Shown: positions 1 to 6,854, numbered from the stretch's first letter. The stretch: DNA of 10,033 nucleotides from Pseudomonadota bacterium (GCA_023411445.1 JAEYOT010000234.1:1-10033), one strand, 5' to 3'. Notes: generated from the sequence alone by a model not told the origin. A program made the numbers and translations.

Positions 1-900
1 GATGGCCGCTCTGGACCCAAGACAACGCCACCGAATGCCCTGACCGTCCAGCAACGTCGTCGTGTGCTGGACGTGCTGACGAGTGAGCGCTTTCGGGACC
101 ATTCCCCTCGCCAAATCGTGCCCCAACTGGCCGACGAAGGCGTGTACGTGGCCTCGGAATCGACGATGTACCGGATCCTTCGCAGCGAGCAGCTGCTTGC
201 GCACCGGGGCCGGTCACGACCACGGATGCATCATCGACCGCCTGAGCTTGTGGCGTCGGCGGTGAACACTGTGTGGTCGTGGGACATCACATACCTGCGC
301 GCGCCGGTACGCGGCAGCTTCTTCTACCTGTACCTCGTCGAGGACCTCTACAGCCGCAGCATTGTGGGCTGGGAGGTGCACGAACATGAATCTGCAGAAG
401 CGGCGAGCAAACTCATCGAGCGAACTTGCCAGAGCGTGAACGCCGACCCGAAGGGGCTGCATCTGCACTCCGACAACGGTGGCCCGATGAAGGGCGCGAC
501 GATGCTCGCGACGCTGCAGCGCCTCGGCGTTGTGGCCTCGTTTAGCAGGCCGCGTGTCAGCGACGACAACCCCTACTCCGAGGCGCTCTTTCGAACACTG
601 AAGTACCGACCGGGATTCCCAAACCGACCCTTCCGTGATATCAACGAAGCTCGCGATTGGGTGAGCGGCTTCGTGCGCTGGTACAACACGGAGCACCTGC
701 ACTCAGCGTTGAATTTCGTGACGCCCGACGACCGCTACAACGGCCGCGACAAGGGCATCCTGGCAGCACGGCATCGCCTCTATCAGCGAACGAGGAAGCA
801 GCTGCCACACAGTTGGTCAGGCAAAACGCGCGATTGGTCGCCAGCTCCCGCCGTCGTCCTCAACCCCCATCAGGTGATCAGCTCCGAAGCAGCAGCGTAG
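1..900 (+). CDS. IS3-family transposase (OrfB-type), 5' end outside the window
   Basis: DDE/integrase-type transposase that cuts and joins the ends of an IS3-family element. The frame is open to base 1, so the N-terminus lies outside the window; 299 codons are visible. Numbering from the internal ATG at base 64, an HTH-like segment (residues about 15-45, SPRQIVPQLADEGVYVASES) precedes the catalytic core. The acidic triad is D74 (WDITYL), D137 (HSDNGG) and E173 (NPYSEALFRTLK), with 35 residues between the second D and the E, and K180 seven residues after E173. This is the DD(35)E-K pattern of IS3. The C-terminal FVRWYNTEHLHSALNFVTP block is also typical. No frameshift or internal stop is visible, so it may be functional. 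Whether it is a separate OrfB or an OrfAB fusion cannot be judged here. Confidence 0.93.
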   Translation, partial: DGRSGPKTTPPNALTVQQRRRVLDVLTSERFRDHSPRQIVPQLADEGVYVASESTMYRILRSEQLLAHRGRSRPRMHHRPPELVASAVNTVWSWDITYLRAPVRGSFFYLYLVEDLYSRSIVGWEVHEHESAEAASKLIERTCQSVNADPKGLHLHSDNGGPMKGATMLATLQRLGVVASFSRPRVSDDNPYSEALFRTLKYRPGFPNRPFRDINEARDWVSGFVRWYNTEHLHSALNFVTPDDRYNGRDKGILAARHRLYQRTRKQLPHSWSGKTRDWSPAPAVVLNPHQVISSEAAA

Positions 901-933
901 AATCTACTCAAGCGGCAACTACCCTGAAGTTCA
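1..933 (+). mobile_element. IS3-family insertion sequence, right part only
   Basis: The element carries the transposase ending at 900. IS3-family ends normally read 5'-TG...CA-3'. About 33 bases after the stop, the sequence CCTGAAGTTCA ends at 933 and would read TGAACTTCAGG from the outside, so 933 is my best guess for the right boundary. The left end, its matching terminal repeat and the target duplication are outside the window, so the boundary is inferred from the TG/CA rule alone. Confidence 0.6.
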
Positions 934-997
934 CCGGGCCCCATCACCGCGTTTCTCCCGGACGGCACGACCGAGCTCGTCGGACCGCTTGAGTAGA
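903..997. repeat. 13-bp perfect inverted repeat
   Basis: TCTACTCAAGCGG at 903-915 is the exact reverse complement of CCGCTTGAGTAGA at 985-997; 69 bases separate the arms. The left arm starts three bases after the transposase stop. If the IS ends near 933, one arm is inside the element and the other outside. It could be a long-loop hairpin, a relic of an older element end, or chance. There is no T-run to suggest a terminator. Confidence 0.5.
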
Positions 998-1110
998 CGA
1001 ACATCGGCACCGGGCTCGGGATGGTGCCCACGATCGGCCCACAAAAGCCGCCGACTTCTTTCGCGGTTCAGCGCGGGAGCGAGGCAACCCTGTCACACAT
1101 CGGCGCCTAG
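934..1110 (+). pseudogene. possible gene remnant beside the IS3 element
   Basis: In the frame starting at 934, the sequence reads as protein-like text (PGPITAFLPDGTTELVGPLE), meets TAG at 994-996, then continues in the same frame (TNIGTGLGMVPTIGPQ and on) to TAG at 1108-1110. One in-frame stop in about 58 codons, with normal-looking composition, fits the decayed 3' part of a gene cut by the IS. I do not recognise the family, there is no start codon context, and a chance open frame in GC-rich DNA is a real alternative. Confidence 0.2.
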
Positions 1111-1118
1111 ACCGGGTG

Positions 1119-1148
1119 TTGCTGTCGCCAAGCGAGGCGGTCTAAAAT
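1119..1148 (+). promoter_or_regulatory. candidate sigma70-type promoter for the sulfatase-like gene
   Basis: TTGCTG (1119-1124) and TAAAAT (1143-1148) are separated by 18 bases, a reasonable -35/-10 pair in an otherwise GC-rich stretch. Transcription would start near 1155, almost at the TTG start codon at 1157. That implies a leaderless or nearly leaderless mRNA, consistent with the lack of a Shine-Dalgarno sequence there. Confidence 0.3.
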
Positions 1149-1156
1149 ACTAGATC

Positions 1157-2488
1157 TTGAGCGCCCTACGAGTCCTCGTGCCCTGCGCGGCCGTGCTGCT
1201 CTTGGCATCCTGCCGGCGCGAAGCCAGCGGTAGCGGAGAGCAGCGCGCGGAACCGCCGCCAGCAACCAAGCCCGCGGCCAACGCCGCGCCGTCGGCGAGT
1301 CCTGCGGCCAGCGCCCCGCCGGCACCGCCAGCCACACCCCAAGTCGAGAACGTGGTGCTGATCACGGTGGACACGCTGCGCGCGGATCAACCTTGGGTCG
1401 GCTACCAGGGCGTGGAGACGCCCAACCTCTCACGCTTGGCCGAGAAGAGCGTCGTGTACACGCGCGCCTACGCGCTGGCTCACATCACCACCGCCAGCCT
1501 CAACGGCATGCTCGCGAGCCGCTACCCCAGCGAGATCAATCGCAGTGACTGCGGCTTGGGTCTGTACGACATTCCGGAGAGCGTCGGACCGACGCTCAAG
1601 GCGGCCGGCGTCACCACGTTCGCCGCGCACGGCCACGCCATCTTCGTGGGCGACACGGCGCCGCGAGCCGGCTTCGACGAGTGGCGGCTCATCCACGGCG
1701 CTGCCGGCCGCATGCAAACGCGCGGCGCGATCACGAGCCCCGACATCGCGAAGCTAGCCACCACCTACTTCGAAAACGAGCGCCCGCGGACCCGGGTGTT
1801 CGCCTGGATTCATTTCGTGGATCCGCACGACTCGTACGTGGCTCACGCGACCTTCCCGCCGCGCGGCAAAGATCCGCGTCACATCTATGACAGCGAGGTC
1901 GCCTTCACGGACCAGGCGATCGGCACCGTGCTCGAAAGCATCGAGCGCGCCGGCATCGCCAGCAGCACTGCCGTCATCGTCAGCTCCGATCACGGCGAGG
2001 CGTTCGGCGAGCACGGCACGTTCCGGCACGGCTCATCGCTGTTTGAGGAAGAAGTGCGGGTGCCGCTCATCGTCCACATTCCCGGCGTCGCGCCCAAGAA
2101 GATCGACACTCCGCGCAGCGCGCTGGACATCGCGCCCACCATAGCCCACTTGCTCGGCGTTGAAAAGCCTTCCTCCTGGCGCGGCGTGTCGCTGCTAGAG
2201 GACTTGAAGGGCACGCCGCCCGCCGAGCGCACCGTCATCATCGACGTACCCGCCGCCTACTCGCGCCCCCCACGCCAAGGCGTCGTGCTCGGGCAAAACA
2301 AGGTCATGCTCAAGGGCTCCACCGCCCAAGTGTTTGACCTCGCCCGCGATCCGGAAGAGCGCGCTCAGCTCGCGGAGGACGCCGCCAAGCCCCTGGTCGA
2401 GCGCGCGCGCGAAGAGCTCACCCGCGTCCAAAGCGTCCCCGGCAAGCCGTGCGCCTACCGCTCCGCGCCCGTCGCTGAAGCGCTGTAG
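1157..2488 (+). CDS. sulfatase-like (alkaline phosphatase superfamily) lipoprotein
   Basis: 443-residue predicted lipoprotein hydrolase acting outside the cytoplasmic membrane on sulfate or phosphate esters; the substrate is unknown. The signal peptide has lipobox LASC with C19, followed by a Pro/Ala-rich linker (about 24-62). The sulfatase domain runs from about 64 to 415. Visible metal-site motifs are LITVDTLRAD with D72, SSDHGEAFGEHG with D278 and H279, and RHGSSLFEEEVRVPLI with H291. Aligning TTASLNGMLASRYP with the sulfatase signature (C/S)xPSRxxLLTGRYP places T111 at the formylglycine position. The Cys or Ser that is oxidised in true sulfatases is therefore absent, so a phosphodiesterase-like or transferase activity with Thr as nucleophile is possible. 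TTG at 1157 is chosen because a TAG lies in frame two codons upstream and only this start gives a complete lipoprotein signal. No clear ribosome site is seen. Confidence 0.88.
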   Translation: MSALRVLVPCAAVLLLASCRREASGSGEQRAEPPPATKPAANAAPSASPAASAPPAPPATPQVENVVLITVDTLRADQPWVGYQGVETPNLSRLAEKSVVYTRAYALAHITTASLNGMLASRYPSEINRSDCGLGLYDIPESVGPTLKAAGVTTFAAHGHAIFVGDTAPRAGFDEWRLIHGAAGRMQTRGAITSPDIAKLATTYFENERPRTRVFAWIHFVDPHDSYVAHATFPPRGKDPRHIYDSEVAFTDQAIGTVLESIERAGIASSTAVIVSSDHGEAFGEHGTFRHGSSLFEEEVRVPLIVHIPGVAPKKIDTPRSALDIAPTIAHLLGVEKPSSWRGVSLLEDLKGTPPAERTVIIDVPAAYSRPPRQGVVLGQNKVMLKGSTAQVFDLARDPEERAQLAEDAAKPLVERAREELTRVQSVPGKPCAYRSAPVAEAL

Positions 2489-2520
2489 GGAACTGACTGC
2501 GGCTCCTGCAACATTGCTAT

Positions 2521-2536
2521 TGAGGCGCACGCCTCA
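2521..2536 (+). terminator. possible hairpin terminator after the sulfatase-like gene
   Basis: TGAGGC (2521-2526) pairs perfectly with GCCTCA (2531-2536) around a GCAC loop, 32 bases after the stop codon at 2488. No T-run follows, so it would be an atypical intrinsic terminator or only an RNA-stabilising hairpin. I see no gene between 2489 and 2763. Confidence 0.3.
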
Positions 2537-2763
2537 TGACGCACGGCGAAGCAATGAAGAAGGCGGCGGGATACATTGTCTCGCACGCAACAGGGATAAA
2601 CGTCAGACGGAACGTTGGGAGGGATGACTCCAGCACATGCGAGCCACCGAAGCCCTCAGCCATGACGTCGAGCTATCAGCTGCTTGCCACTGCTGCCGCG
2701 CTGCGTTGTGCGGGGGGACCACTGGCCTGGCCCGATCAGCGCGGAGTGGTACCCTCGTGCGGC

Positions 2764-3126
2764 ATGGGGCCCTTCATTTGCTCATCGCTCGGACGGCTGC
2801 TCCCTGTCGCGCTCGCGTTGCTGCTCGCCCCCCTCACTGGGTGCTTGGAGACATCGGGGCGCGCACCGCTACGCTCGCCGAGCTACGACTATCGGCCCCC
2901 ACCCCCGACTACGTCTGATGGCCAGGTTATTGGCGCAGACAGAAGAGCTCCCGCGGACAAGCTCGCGGAAGGCCCAACGAACACCGGCGCCGCTCCCGGG
3001 TGGAAAATCGACCCGCACGGCGTGCACTACGATCCGAAGGCCCGCGCCGGCGGGGCGATAGACCGGTCAGACAGCGAGTCGCCCTCGGTCGCTCCTTCTC
3101 CTCAGCAGACCAAGCCGCCGCGCTGA
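2764..3126 (+). CDS. small proline-rich lipoprotein, hypothetical
   Basis: 120-residue predicted lipoprotein of unknown function. Starting at ATG 2764, it has a short polar N-region (MGPFICSSLGR), a hydrophobic core (LLPVALALLLAP) and lipobox LTGC with C27. The mature part is low-complexity and charged: a Tyr/Pro stretch (YDYRPPPPTTSDGQ, about 38-51), a segment ending WKIDPHGVHYDPKARAGG, and a Ser/Pro-rich tail. No catalytic domain is visible, so a structural or anchoring role is possible. The frame is open upstream to 2536, but the longer versions would put the signal peptide in the middle of the protein, so the shorter start is preferred. A GGAG at 2743 is too far away to be a convincing ribosome site, so the start is uncertain. 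It lies between a lipoprotein hydrolase gene and a membrane-anchored hydrolase gene on the same strand. Confidence 0.6.
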   Translation: MGPFICSSLGRLLPVALALLLAPLTGCLETSGRAPLRSPSYDYRPPPPTTSDGQVIGADRRAPADKLAEGPTNTGAAPGWKIDPHGVHYDPKARAGGAIDRSDSESPSVAPSPQQTKPPR

Positions 3127-3343
3127 CGGAGCGAGTCATCCATAGGGCATGGCGCGACGCCGGCGCTATGCGGCAGCCCCTGGCGTGGCGACGCCGTCGT
3201 GCAGTGCGAACCTTGCGAAACGCTCCCGCTCCGACTCGCCGACTCGTGGTCGCCCTAGGCGCGCTCTGACAGCCAGCGAACCGCGGCCTTCTGCTCGGCC
3301 TCACCTTGCTCGGCGCGCGCAACGGTGAAACGATGGCCTCATC

Positions 3344-3351
3344 GGAGGAGG
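3344..3351 (+). promoter_or_regulatory. strong ribosome binding site of the alpha/beta hydrolase
   Basis: GGAGGAGG ends six bases before ATG 3358. It fixes the start there rather than at the upstream in-frame GTG at 3325. The 3127-3343 gap before it holds no gene I can support. Confidence 0.8.
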
Positions 3352-3357
3352 TACCGG

Positions 3358-4347
3358 ATGCTGCGAAAGTCAGTGACGCGCGCGGTCGTCTTGCTCGGTG
3401 CGCTCGCGCTGAGCGTCTACGCAGCATTCCAGCTGAGCCCGTGGCCGTCGGTGTGGTTGATTCGCTATGCCTTCAAGGACGGTGCGGACGAGGCCATCGC
3501 CTCTACCGTGCCGTTGATTCCCGCGGGAGTCGCCGGGCAGCTCGGACTGAGCTATGCGCCCGACGAACCCGACGCCAAGCTCGACCTCTTCACCTCCGCT
3601 AGCGCCCGTCAACCCATGCCGACCGTGGTTTGGGTGCACGGCGGCGGGTTCGTCGGTGGCACACGCTCGGATCTTAGCGGCTACTTGAAGATTCTAGCCG
3701 GCAAAGGCTTCGCGACGGTCGCCATCGACTACTCGGTGGCGCCCGAGGCGCGTTTCCCCACCCCCGTCCGCCAAACGAACCTCGCGCTCGAGCACTTGGT
3801 CCGAAGCGCCGCGCGCTTCAAGCTCGATCCGCAGCGCATCTTTCTAGCCGGGGACTCCGCCGGCGCGCACATCGCAGCCCAGACCGCGCTGACCATCTCC
3901 GATGCTGACTACGCGCGGCGGCTGGGCATCAGGCCGGGCTTGGAGCGCGCCGCGCTCCGCGGCCTGGTCCTGTACTGCGGACCGTACGATCCCACCACGA
4001 TGAGCTTCCAAGGGCCATTCGCCAGCTTCATGCGCACGGTAGTGTGGTCCTACCTGGGGACTCGCGATCCCCACGACCCGAGGTTGGCGCAGCTGGCGGT
4101 CACGCCGCACGTCTCTGCCGCCTACCCGCCGACGTTCATCTCGGTCGGCAACGGCGATCCGCTCGCTCCACAGTCGCACGCTTTCGCGCAGGCACTGCGC
4201 GCACGCGGTGTCGAAGTCGATGCGCTGTTCTTCCCGCCGGACCATCAGCCCGCCCTCGGCCACGAGTACCAGCTGCTCCTGACGACCGACGCAGCCAAGT
4301 TGGCGCTCGAGCGTTCGGTCGCCTTCTTGAATGCGCACGCCAAGTAG
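3358..4347 (+). CDS. alpha/beta hydrolase, HSL-like esterase, membrane-anchored
   Basis: 329-residue carboxylesterase of the hormone-sensitive-lipase (family IV) type, expected to hydrolyse short or medium acyl esters; the natural substrate is not evident. An N-terminal hydrophobic stretch (about 8-26) with basic residues before it looks like an uncleaved membrane anchor or signal peptide and places the enzyme at the cell envelope. The oxyanion motif HGGG is at 94-97. The nucleophile elbow GDSAG (165-169) gives S167. D267 in GNGDPLAP and H302 in ALGHEYQ complete the catalytic triad; H296 (DHQPA) is a less likely alternative. SVAPEARFP (126-134) is also typical of the family. The length matches the family and nothing looks broken. 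It converges on the DUF6268 gene with a 38-base gap that contains only a weak CCAC/GTGG hairpin. Confidence 0.9.
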   Translation: MLRKSVTRAVVLLGALALSVYAAFQLSPWPSVWLIRYAFKDGADEAIASTVPLIPAGVAGQLGLSYAPDEPDAKLDLFTSASARQPMPTVVWVHGGGFVGGTRSDLSGYLKILAGKGFATVAIDYSVAPEARFPTPVRQTNLALEHLVRSAARFKLDPQRIFLAGDSAGAHIAAQTALTISDADYARRLGIRPGLERAALRGLVLYCGPYDPTTMSFQGPFASFMRTVVWSYLGTRDPHDPRLAQLAVTPHVSAAYPPTFISVGNGDPLAPQSHAFAQALRARGVEVDALFFPPDHQPALGHEYQLLLTTDAAKLALERSVAFLNAHAK

Positions 4348-4385
4348 CGGCAGCATGGCCACTGGCGCGGTGGAAAACGCTCGGG

Positions 4386-5336
4386 TCAGCGGAGAGCGCC
4401 ACTGCGTCCCGCGTCCTCATGCGAGCGTGGCGCGTCCCAACCTTCGAGCCCGACCCACAGCCGCAGCCCGCCCGCCGCACCCGGCTTCAGCGAATTGGCC
4501 CCGACGGAGGCGCGATTCTCGAACACCTCGAAACGTCGAAAGACGGCAATTCCTGCGTAGATGTCCGCGTGCAGGGCCGGCGTGAAGCTAAAGCTGAGCC
4601 GCGGCGCGACCGAGTAGACCGCATAAGCGAGCTCGGGATCCTGCGAATGATACTTGGCAGGGTCGAGGTGATAGCGGTTGCCGTTGAGGGACCCCACCAC
4701 CCCCGCTGTCAGCCAATCCGCAGCGCGGTGCTCGAACACGAGCAGCGTCGGCACCAAACCACGCAAGCGCGTTCGGTGACTAAGCTTGAGCTCGAGAGAC
4801 ACCAGCGGAATCGGTAGAATCGACCCTGTCTGCCCGTCGTAGGCAACGCCGGCCCCCAGCCTCAAGGTGTCGGACACTGCGTAGGTGCCCACGGCGCTAA
4901 ACGTGAGCAGCAGATCATCCGTCGCGAAGCCCTCCGCCGCGTAGCCGCCACCCACCGACGCCACCGCTACGATCCGATCACTTACCACGATGGCTGTGCC
5001 CAGGCTCAGCGTGAGATCGTGCAGTGTATCGAGCCGCGGAACGTCGACGCCTCGGGAGCCGAAATCAAGCAGCTCGTAGGACGCCCCCGGCAGCAGCACC
5101 ATCCATGTCGCGATCGGGACTGGAGCCTGCACGCTGAGGTGCGCCAGAAGCACCCTGATCTCCTGGCGCGGATCCGCCCCAATCTGGGAGCCCGGCTGGT
5201 ACTCAACACCTACCTGCCCCAGCTCCGCCACCTGCGCCCACGCCTCACACGGCAGCAACGCCAGCACCACGGCCAGCGCGCTCCCGAGCCAGGACGAGCG
5301 ACGCTCAGCACATCGCGTCGAAGGCGAGGCGTGCAT
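4386..5336 (-). CDS. DUF6268-type outer-membrane beta-barrel protein
   Basis: 316-residue predicted outer-membrane protein of unknown function. It has a signal peptide (basic RR at 12-13, hydrophobic core about 17-30) with a likely cleavage after AWA at residue 34. The mature part is made of alternating amphipathic strands, for example [11 protein letters not shown] (108-118), [13 protein letters not shown] (142-154), [11 protein letters not shown] (158-168), [20 protein letters not shown] (244-263) and [14 protein letters not shown] (287-300). The overall pattern and the [15 protein letters not shown] segment (171-185) resemble DUF6268 barrels. About 16 hydrophilic residues follow the last strand, which is unusual because barrels often end on an aromatic residue. 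The ATG at 5336 lies inside the end of the HxlR gene (32-base overlap). No other start would keep the signal peptide, so the two genes are probably co-transcribed and translationally coupled. Confidence 0.75.
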   Translation of the reverse strand: MHASPSTRCAERRSSWLGSALAVVLALLPCEAWAQVAELGQVGVEYQPGSQIGADPRQEIRVLLAHLSVQAPVPIATWMVLLPGASYELLDFGSRGVDVPRLDTLHDLTLSLGTAIVVSDRIVAVASVGGGYAAEGFATDDLLLTFSAVGTYAVSDTLRLGAGVAYDGQTGSILPIPLVSLELKLSHRTRLRGLVPTLLVFEHRAADWLTAGVVGSLNGNRYHLDPAKYHSQDPELAYAVYSVAPRLSFSFTPALHADIYAGIAVFRRFEVFENRASVGANSLKPGAAGGLRLWVGLEGWDAPRSHEDAGRSGALR

Positions 5337-5706
5337 TTTTGATCGCTTCGTGACTGCGATTGGCCCAGTCCGCGAGGGCCCGCAGCGGCTCGAGCATCGT
5401 CTCGCCGAGCGGGGTCAGCCGGTACTCGACGCTCGGCGGCTTCGTCGGGAACACGGCGCGGGCAATGAGACCATCGCGCTCGAGCTCCCGAAAGGTCTGC
5501 GTCAGCATGCGCTTCGAGATATCAGGGATGGCGCGCCTGGTCTCACTGAAGCGACGGGGACCGTTCGCGAGCGTGACAAGAATGAGCGTTGACCACTTGT
5601 CACCGATGCGATCGAGCACGTCTCGCACTGGGCATTGCGGGTCAACGACCCAGCCCTTGCGGCGCTCGGGTTCAGAAGAGGTTACTTCGATGTTACCCTG
5701 TCCCAA
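5305..5706 (-). CDS. HxlR-family (DUF24) redox-type transcriptional regulator, QorR/YtfH-like
   Basis: 133-residue winged helix-turn-helix DNA-binding protein. The HxlR core starts at [19 protein letters not shown] (25-43), followed by the recognition region [18 protein letters not shown] (53-70) and the wing [14 protein letters not shown] (89-102). C25 sits at the conserved N-terminal cysteine of this family. In characterised members such as B. subtilis YodB and C. glutamicum QorR, that cysteine senses quinones or oxidants by thiol modification. A second cysteine is the last residue, C133. The start is TTG at 5706, chosen because a perfect AAGGAGG lies seven bases upstream. The gene is divergent from qorB, the same arrangement as E. 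coli ytfH/ytfG, so it probably represses qorB and itself until oxidised. Downstream it overlaps the DUF6268 barrel gene. The family call is firm; the inducer is inferred. Confidence 0.92.
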   Translation of the reverse strand: MGQGNIEVTSSEPERRKGWVVDPQCPVRDVLDRIGDKWSTLILVTLANGPRRFSETRRAIPDISKRMLTQTFRELERDGLIARAVFPTKPPSVEYRLTPLGETMLEPLRALADWANRSHEAIKNARLAFDAMC

Positions 5707-5713
5707 GATCCTG

Positions 5714-5720
5714 CCTCCTT
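5714..5720 (-). promoter_or_regulatory. ribosome binding site deciding a TTG start for the HxlR regulator
   Basis: On the minus strand this reads AAGGAGG, seven bases before TTG at 5706. It is a full match to the anti-Shine-Dalgarno core and supports the non-ATG start. Confidence 0.8.
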
Positions 5721-5746
5721 CACACCGCGTGGGGCTTGCTTACATT
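5719..5746 (+). promoter_or_regulatory. candidate qorB promoter
   Basis: TTCACA (5719-5724) and TACATT (5741-5746) are 16 bases apart and match five and four of six consensus positions. They give a start near 5753 and a leader of about 43 bases. The -35 region overlaps the regulator's ribosome site on the other strand, as expected for a very short divergent control region. Confidence 0.35.
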
Positions 5747-5769
5747 TGCCCTGAGCTCCGAGAGCTTAC
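5738..5769. promoter_or_regulatory. candidate operator in the regulator/qorB divergent region
   Basis: The direct repeat GCTTAC occurs at 5738-5743 (overlapping the candidate -10) and 5764-5769. Between them lies the inverted repeat AGCTC (5754-5758) / GAGCT (5762-5766) around CGA, at and just after the predicted transcription start. Either could be the HxlR binding site. I cannot decide between them, and both are short enough to be chance. Confidence 0.25.
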
Positions 5770-5780
5770 CCCTCAAACGC

Positions 5781-5785
5781 AGGAG
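5781..5785 (+). promoter_or_regulatory. ribosome binding site of qorB
   Basis: AGGAG lies ten bases before ATG 5796. The earlier in-frame ATG at 5787 is only one base from it, so 5796 is the better start. Confidence 0.6.
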
Positions 5786-5795
5786 AATGAAGACC

Positions 5796-6683
5796 ATGGC
5801 CCAGACACCAACCCTGTTTGTCACCGGGGCAACCGGGGCGCTTGGCAAGCTCGTCATCGAGACGCTCCTCGAGACGGTGCCGCCAAGCTCCATCCTGGCG
5901 GGCGTGCGCGACCTCGACAAGCACGAAACGGCGGTGACCGCACTTCGCGCGAAGGGCGTCGAAGCTCGCGTCGCCGACTACACGCGACCGGAGACGCTGG
6001 AGCGAGCGTTTCACGGCGTGGACCGGCTACTTTTCATCTCGGGCAGCGAGATTGGCAAGCGCAAGGTGCAGCACCGAAACGTGATCGAGGCCGCGCGCGG
6101 AGCTGGGGTGAAGCTCATTGCCTACACCAGCATTCTCCACGCGGACAGCACACCGCTGCTGCTCGCGGAAGAGCATCGCGATACGGAGGCTGCGCTGCGG
6201 GAGTCAGGCGTGCCGTTCGTGCTGCTGCGAAACGGCTGGTACACGGAGGTGTACACGTGGCGACTTCCCGCGGCGCTGGCGCATGGCGTGCTCGCTGGCG
6301 CGGCAGGCAACGGGCGCATTTCTTCGGCGGCGCGCGCCGACTACGCGCGTGCCGCCGCGACCGTGCTCACAAGCAACGACCACGCGGGACGCATCTACGA
6401 GCTCGCAGGCGACGCATCGTTCACGATGGCGGACCTGGCAGCGGTCGTCCGCGAAGCATCGGGGAAGCCCTTTGTCTATCAAGACCTGTCGCCGGAAGCC
6501 TTTCGGTCGGCAGCGATACAGGCGGGCCTGCCAGAAGTGGTGGCGACGATAGTCTCTCATACGGACGCAGGGGTCGCGAAGGGCGCGCTCTTCGACGAGG
6601 GCCGCGCCCTGAGCCGCCTCATCGGTCGCCCCACGACGCCGTTCCAACAAACGATCACGGAGTTCGTCCGCGCAACCTCGTGA
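5796..6683 (+). CDS. qorB: NAD(P)H:quinone oxidoreductase, QorB/YtfG-like NmrA-type SDR
   Basis: 295-residue cytosolic atypical short-chain dehydrogenase that binds NADPH and reduces quinones, limiting quinone toxicity. The N-terminal dinucleotide motif is TGATGALG (10-17). Blocks I recall as shared with E. coli QorB (YtfG, 286 residues) are SGSEIGKRKVQHRN (82-95), AYTSILHAD (109-117), LLRNGWYTE (143-151), GAAGNGRISSAARADYA (168-184), YELAGD (201-206), FDEGRALSRLIGRPTTP (266-282). The length and start fit the family, and the frame is intact. It is divergent from an HxlR regulator, as in E. coli ytfG/ytfH and C. glutamicum qor2/qorR, which supports control by that regulator in response to quinones or thiol oxidants. 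DUF2892 and DUF362 genes follow on the same strand, but the 171-base gap leaves co-transcription open. Confidence 0.92.
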   Translation: MAQTPTLFVTGATGALGKLVIETLLETVPPSSILAGVRDLDKHETAVTALRAKGVEARVADYTRPETLERAFHGVDRLLFISGSEIGKRKVQHRNVIEAARGAGVKLIAYTSILHADSTPLLLAEEHRDTEAALRESGVPFVLLRNGWYTEVYTWRLPAALAHGVLAGAAGNGRISSAARADYARAAATVLTSNDHAGRIYELAGDASFTMADLAAVVREASGKPFVYQDLSPEAFRSAAIQAGLPEVVATIVSHTDAGVAKGALFDEGRALSRLIGRPTTPFQQTITEFVRATS

Positions 6684-6720
6684 CCCCGCGCGCGCGCACA
6701 CGCGAAACGCGCCAGCCGCC

Positions 6721-6796
6721 TCGCCGGCGAGACTTGCGCGCAAGGGCCGCGGCCCGGCACGAAATTCTTGCGCCGAGACACGGCGATTGGCGCCAA
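6721..6796. repeat. cluster of four perfect palindromes downstream of qorB
   Basis: Within 76 bases there are four exact self-complementary words: TCGCCGGCGA (6721-6730), CTTGCGCGCAAG (6733-6744), GGGCCGCGGCCC (6744-6755) and TTGGCGCCAA (6787-6796). The stretch before it (6687-6705) is alternating CG/CA. Roles as a transcription-end structure, a protein-binding array or Z-prone DNA are all possible; none has a T-run. The gap 6684-6854 otherwise holds no gene. Confidence 0.6.
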
Positions 6797-6854
6797 AGCA
6801 TGCGGCTCGGTCGTAGGCACGGCTCGTGCACTCACGCTTGTTTGAGGTAACGAG

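Noticed and set aside
2536..2763. N-terminal extension of the small lipoprotein to ATG 2536
   Set aside because: It would bury the lipoprotein signal peptide about 76 residues inside the protein and begins within the 2521-2536 hairpin.
3149..3343. Short Arg-rich open frames in the gap before the alpha/beta hydrolase
   Set aside because: No ribosome site, no recognisable content, and several overlapping frames are open at once, as expected for GC-rich non-coding DNA.
3325..3357. GTG start 11 codons upstream of the hydrolase ATG
   Set aside because: It lies before the strong GGAGGAGG site, which is correctly spaced only for ATG 3358.
4044..4817. A 257-codon plus-strand open frame over the end of the hydrolase gene and the start of the convergent region
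   Set aside because: Out of frame with the hydrolase and antisense to the barrel gene; no motif and biased composition.
5360..6850. A 496-codon plus-strand open frame spanning the regulator and qorB
   Set aside because: It lies antisense to the HxlR gene and out of frame with qorB, has Arg-rich shadow composition and crosses two well-supported genes.
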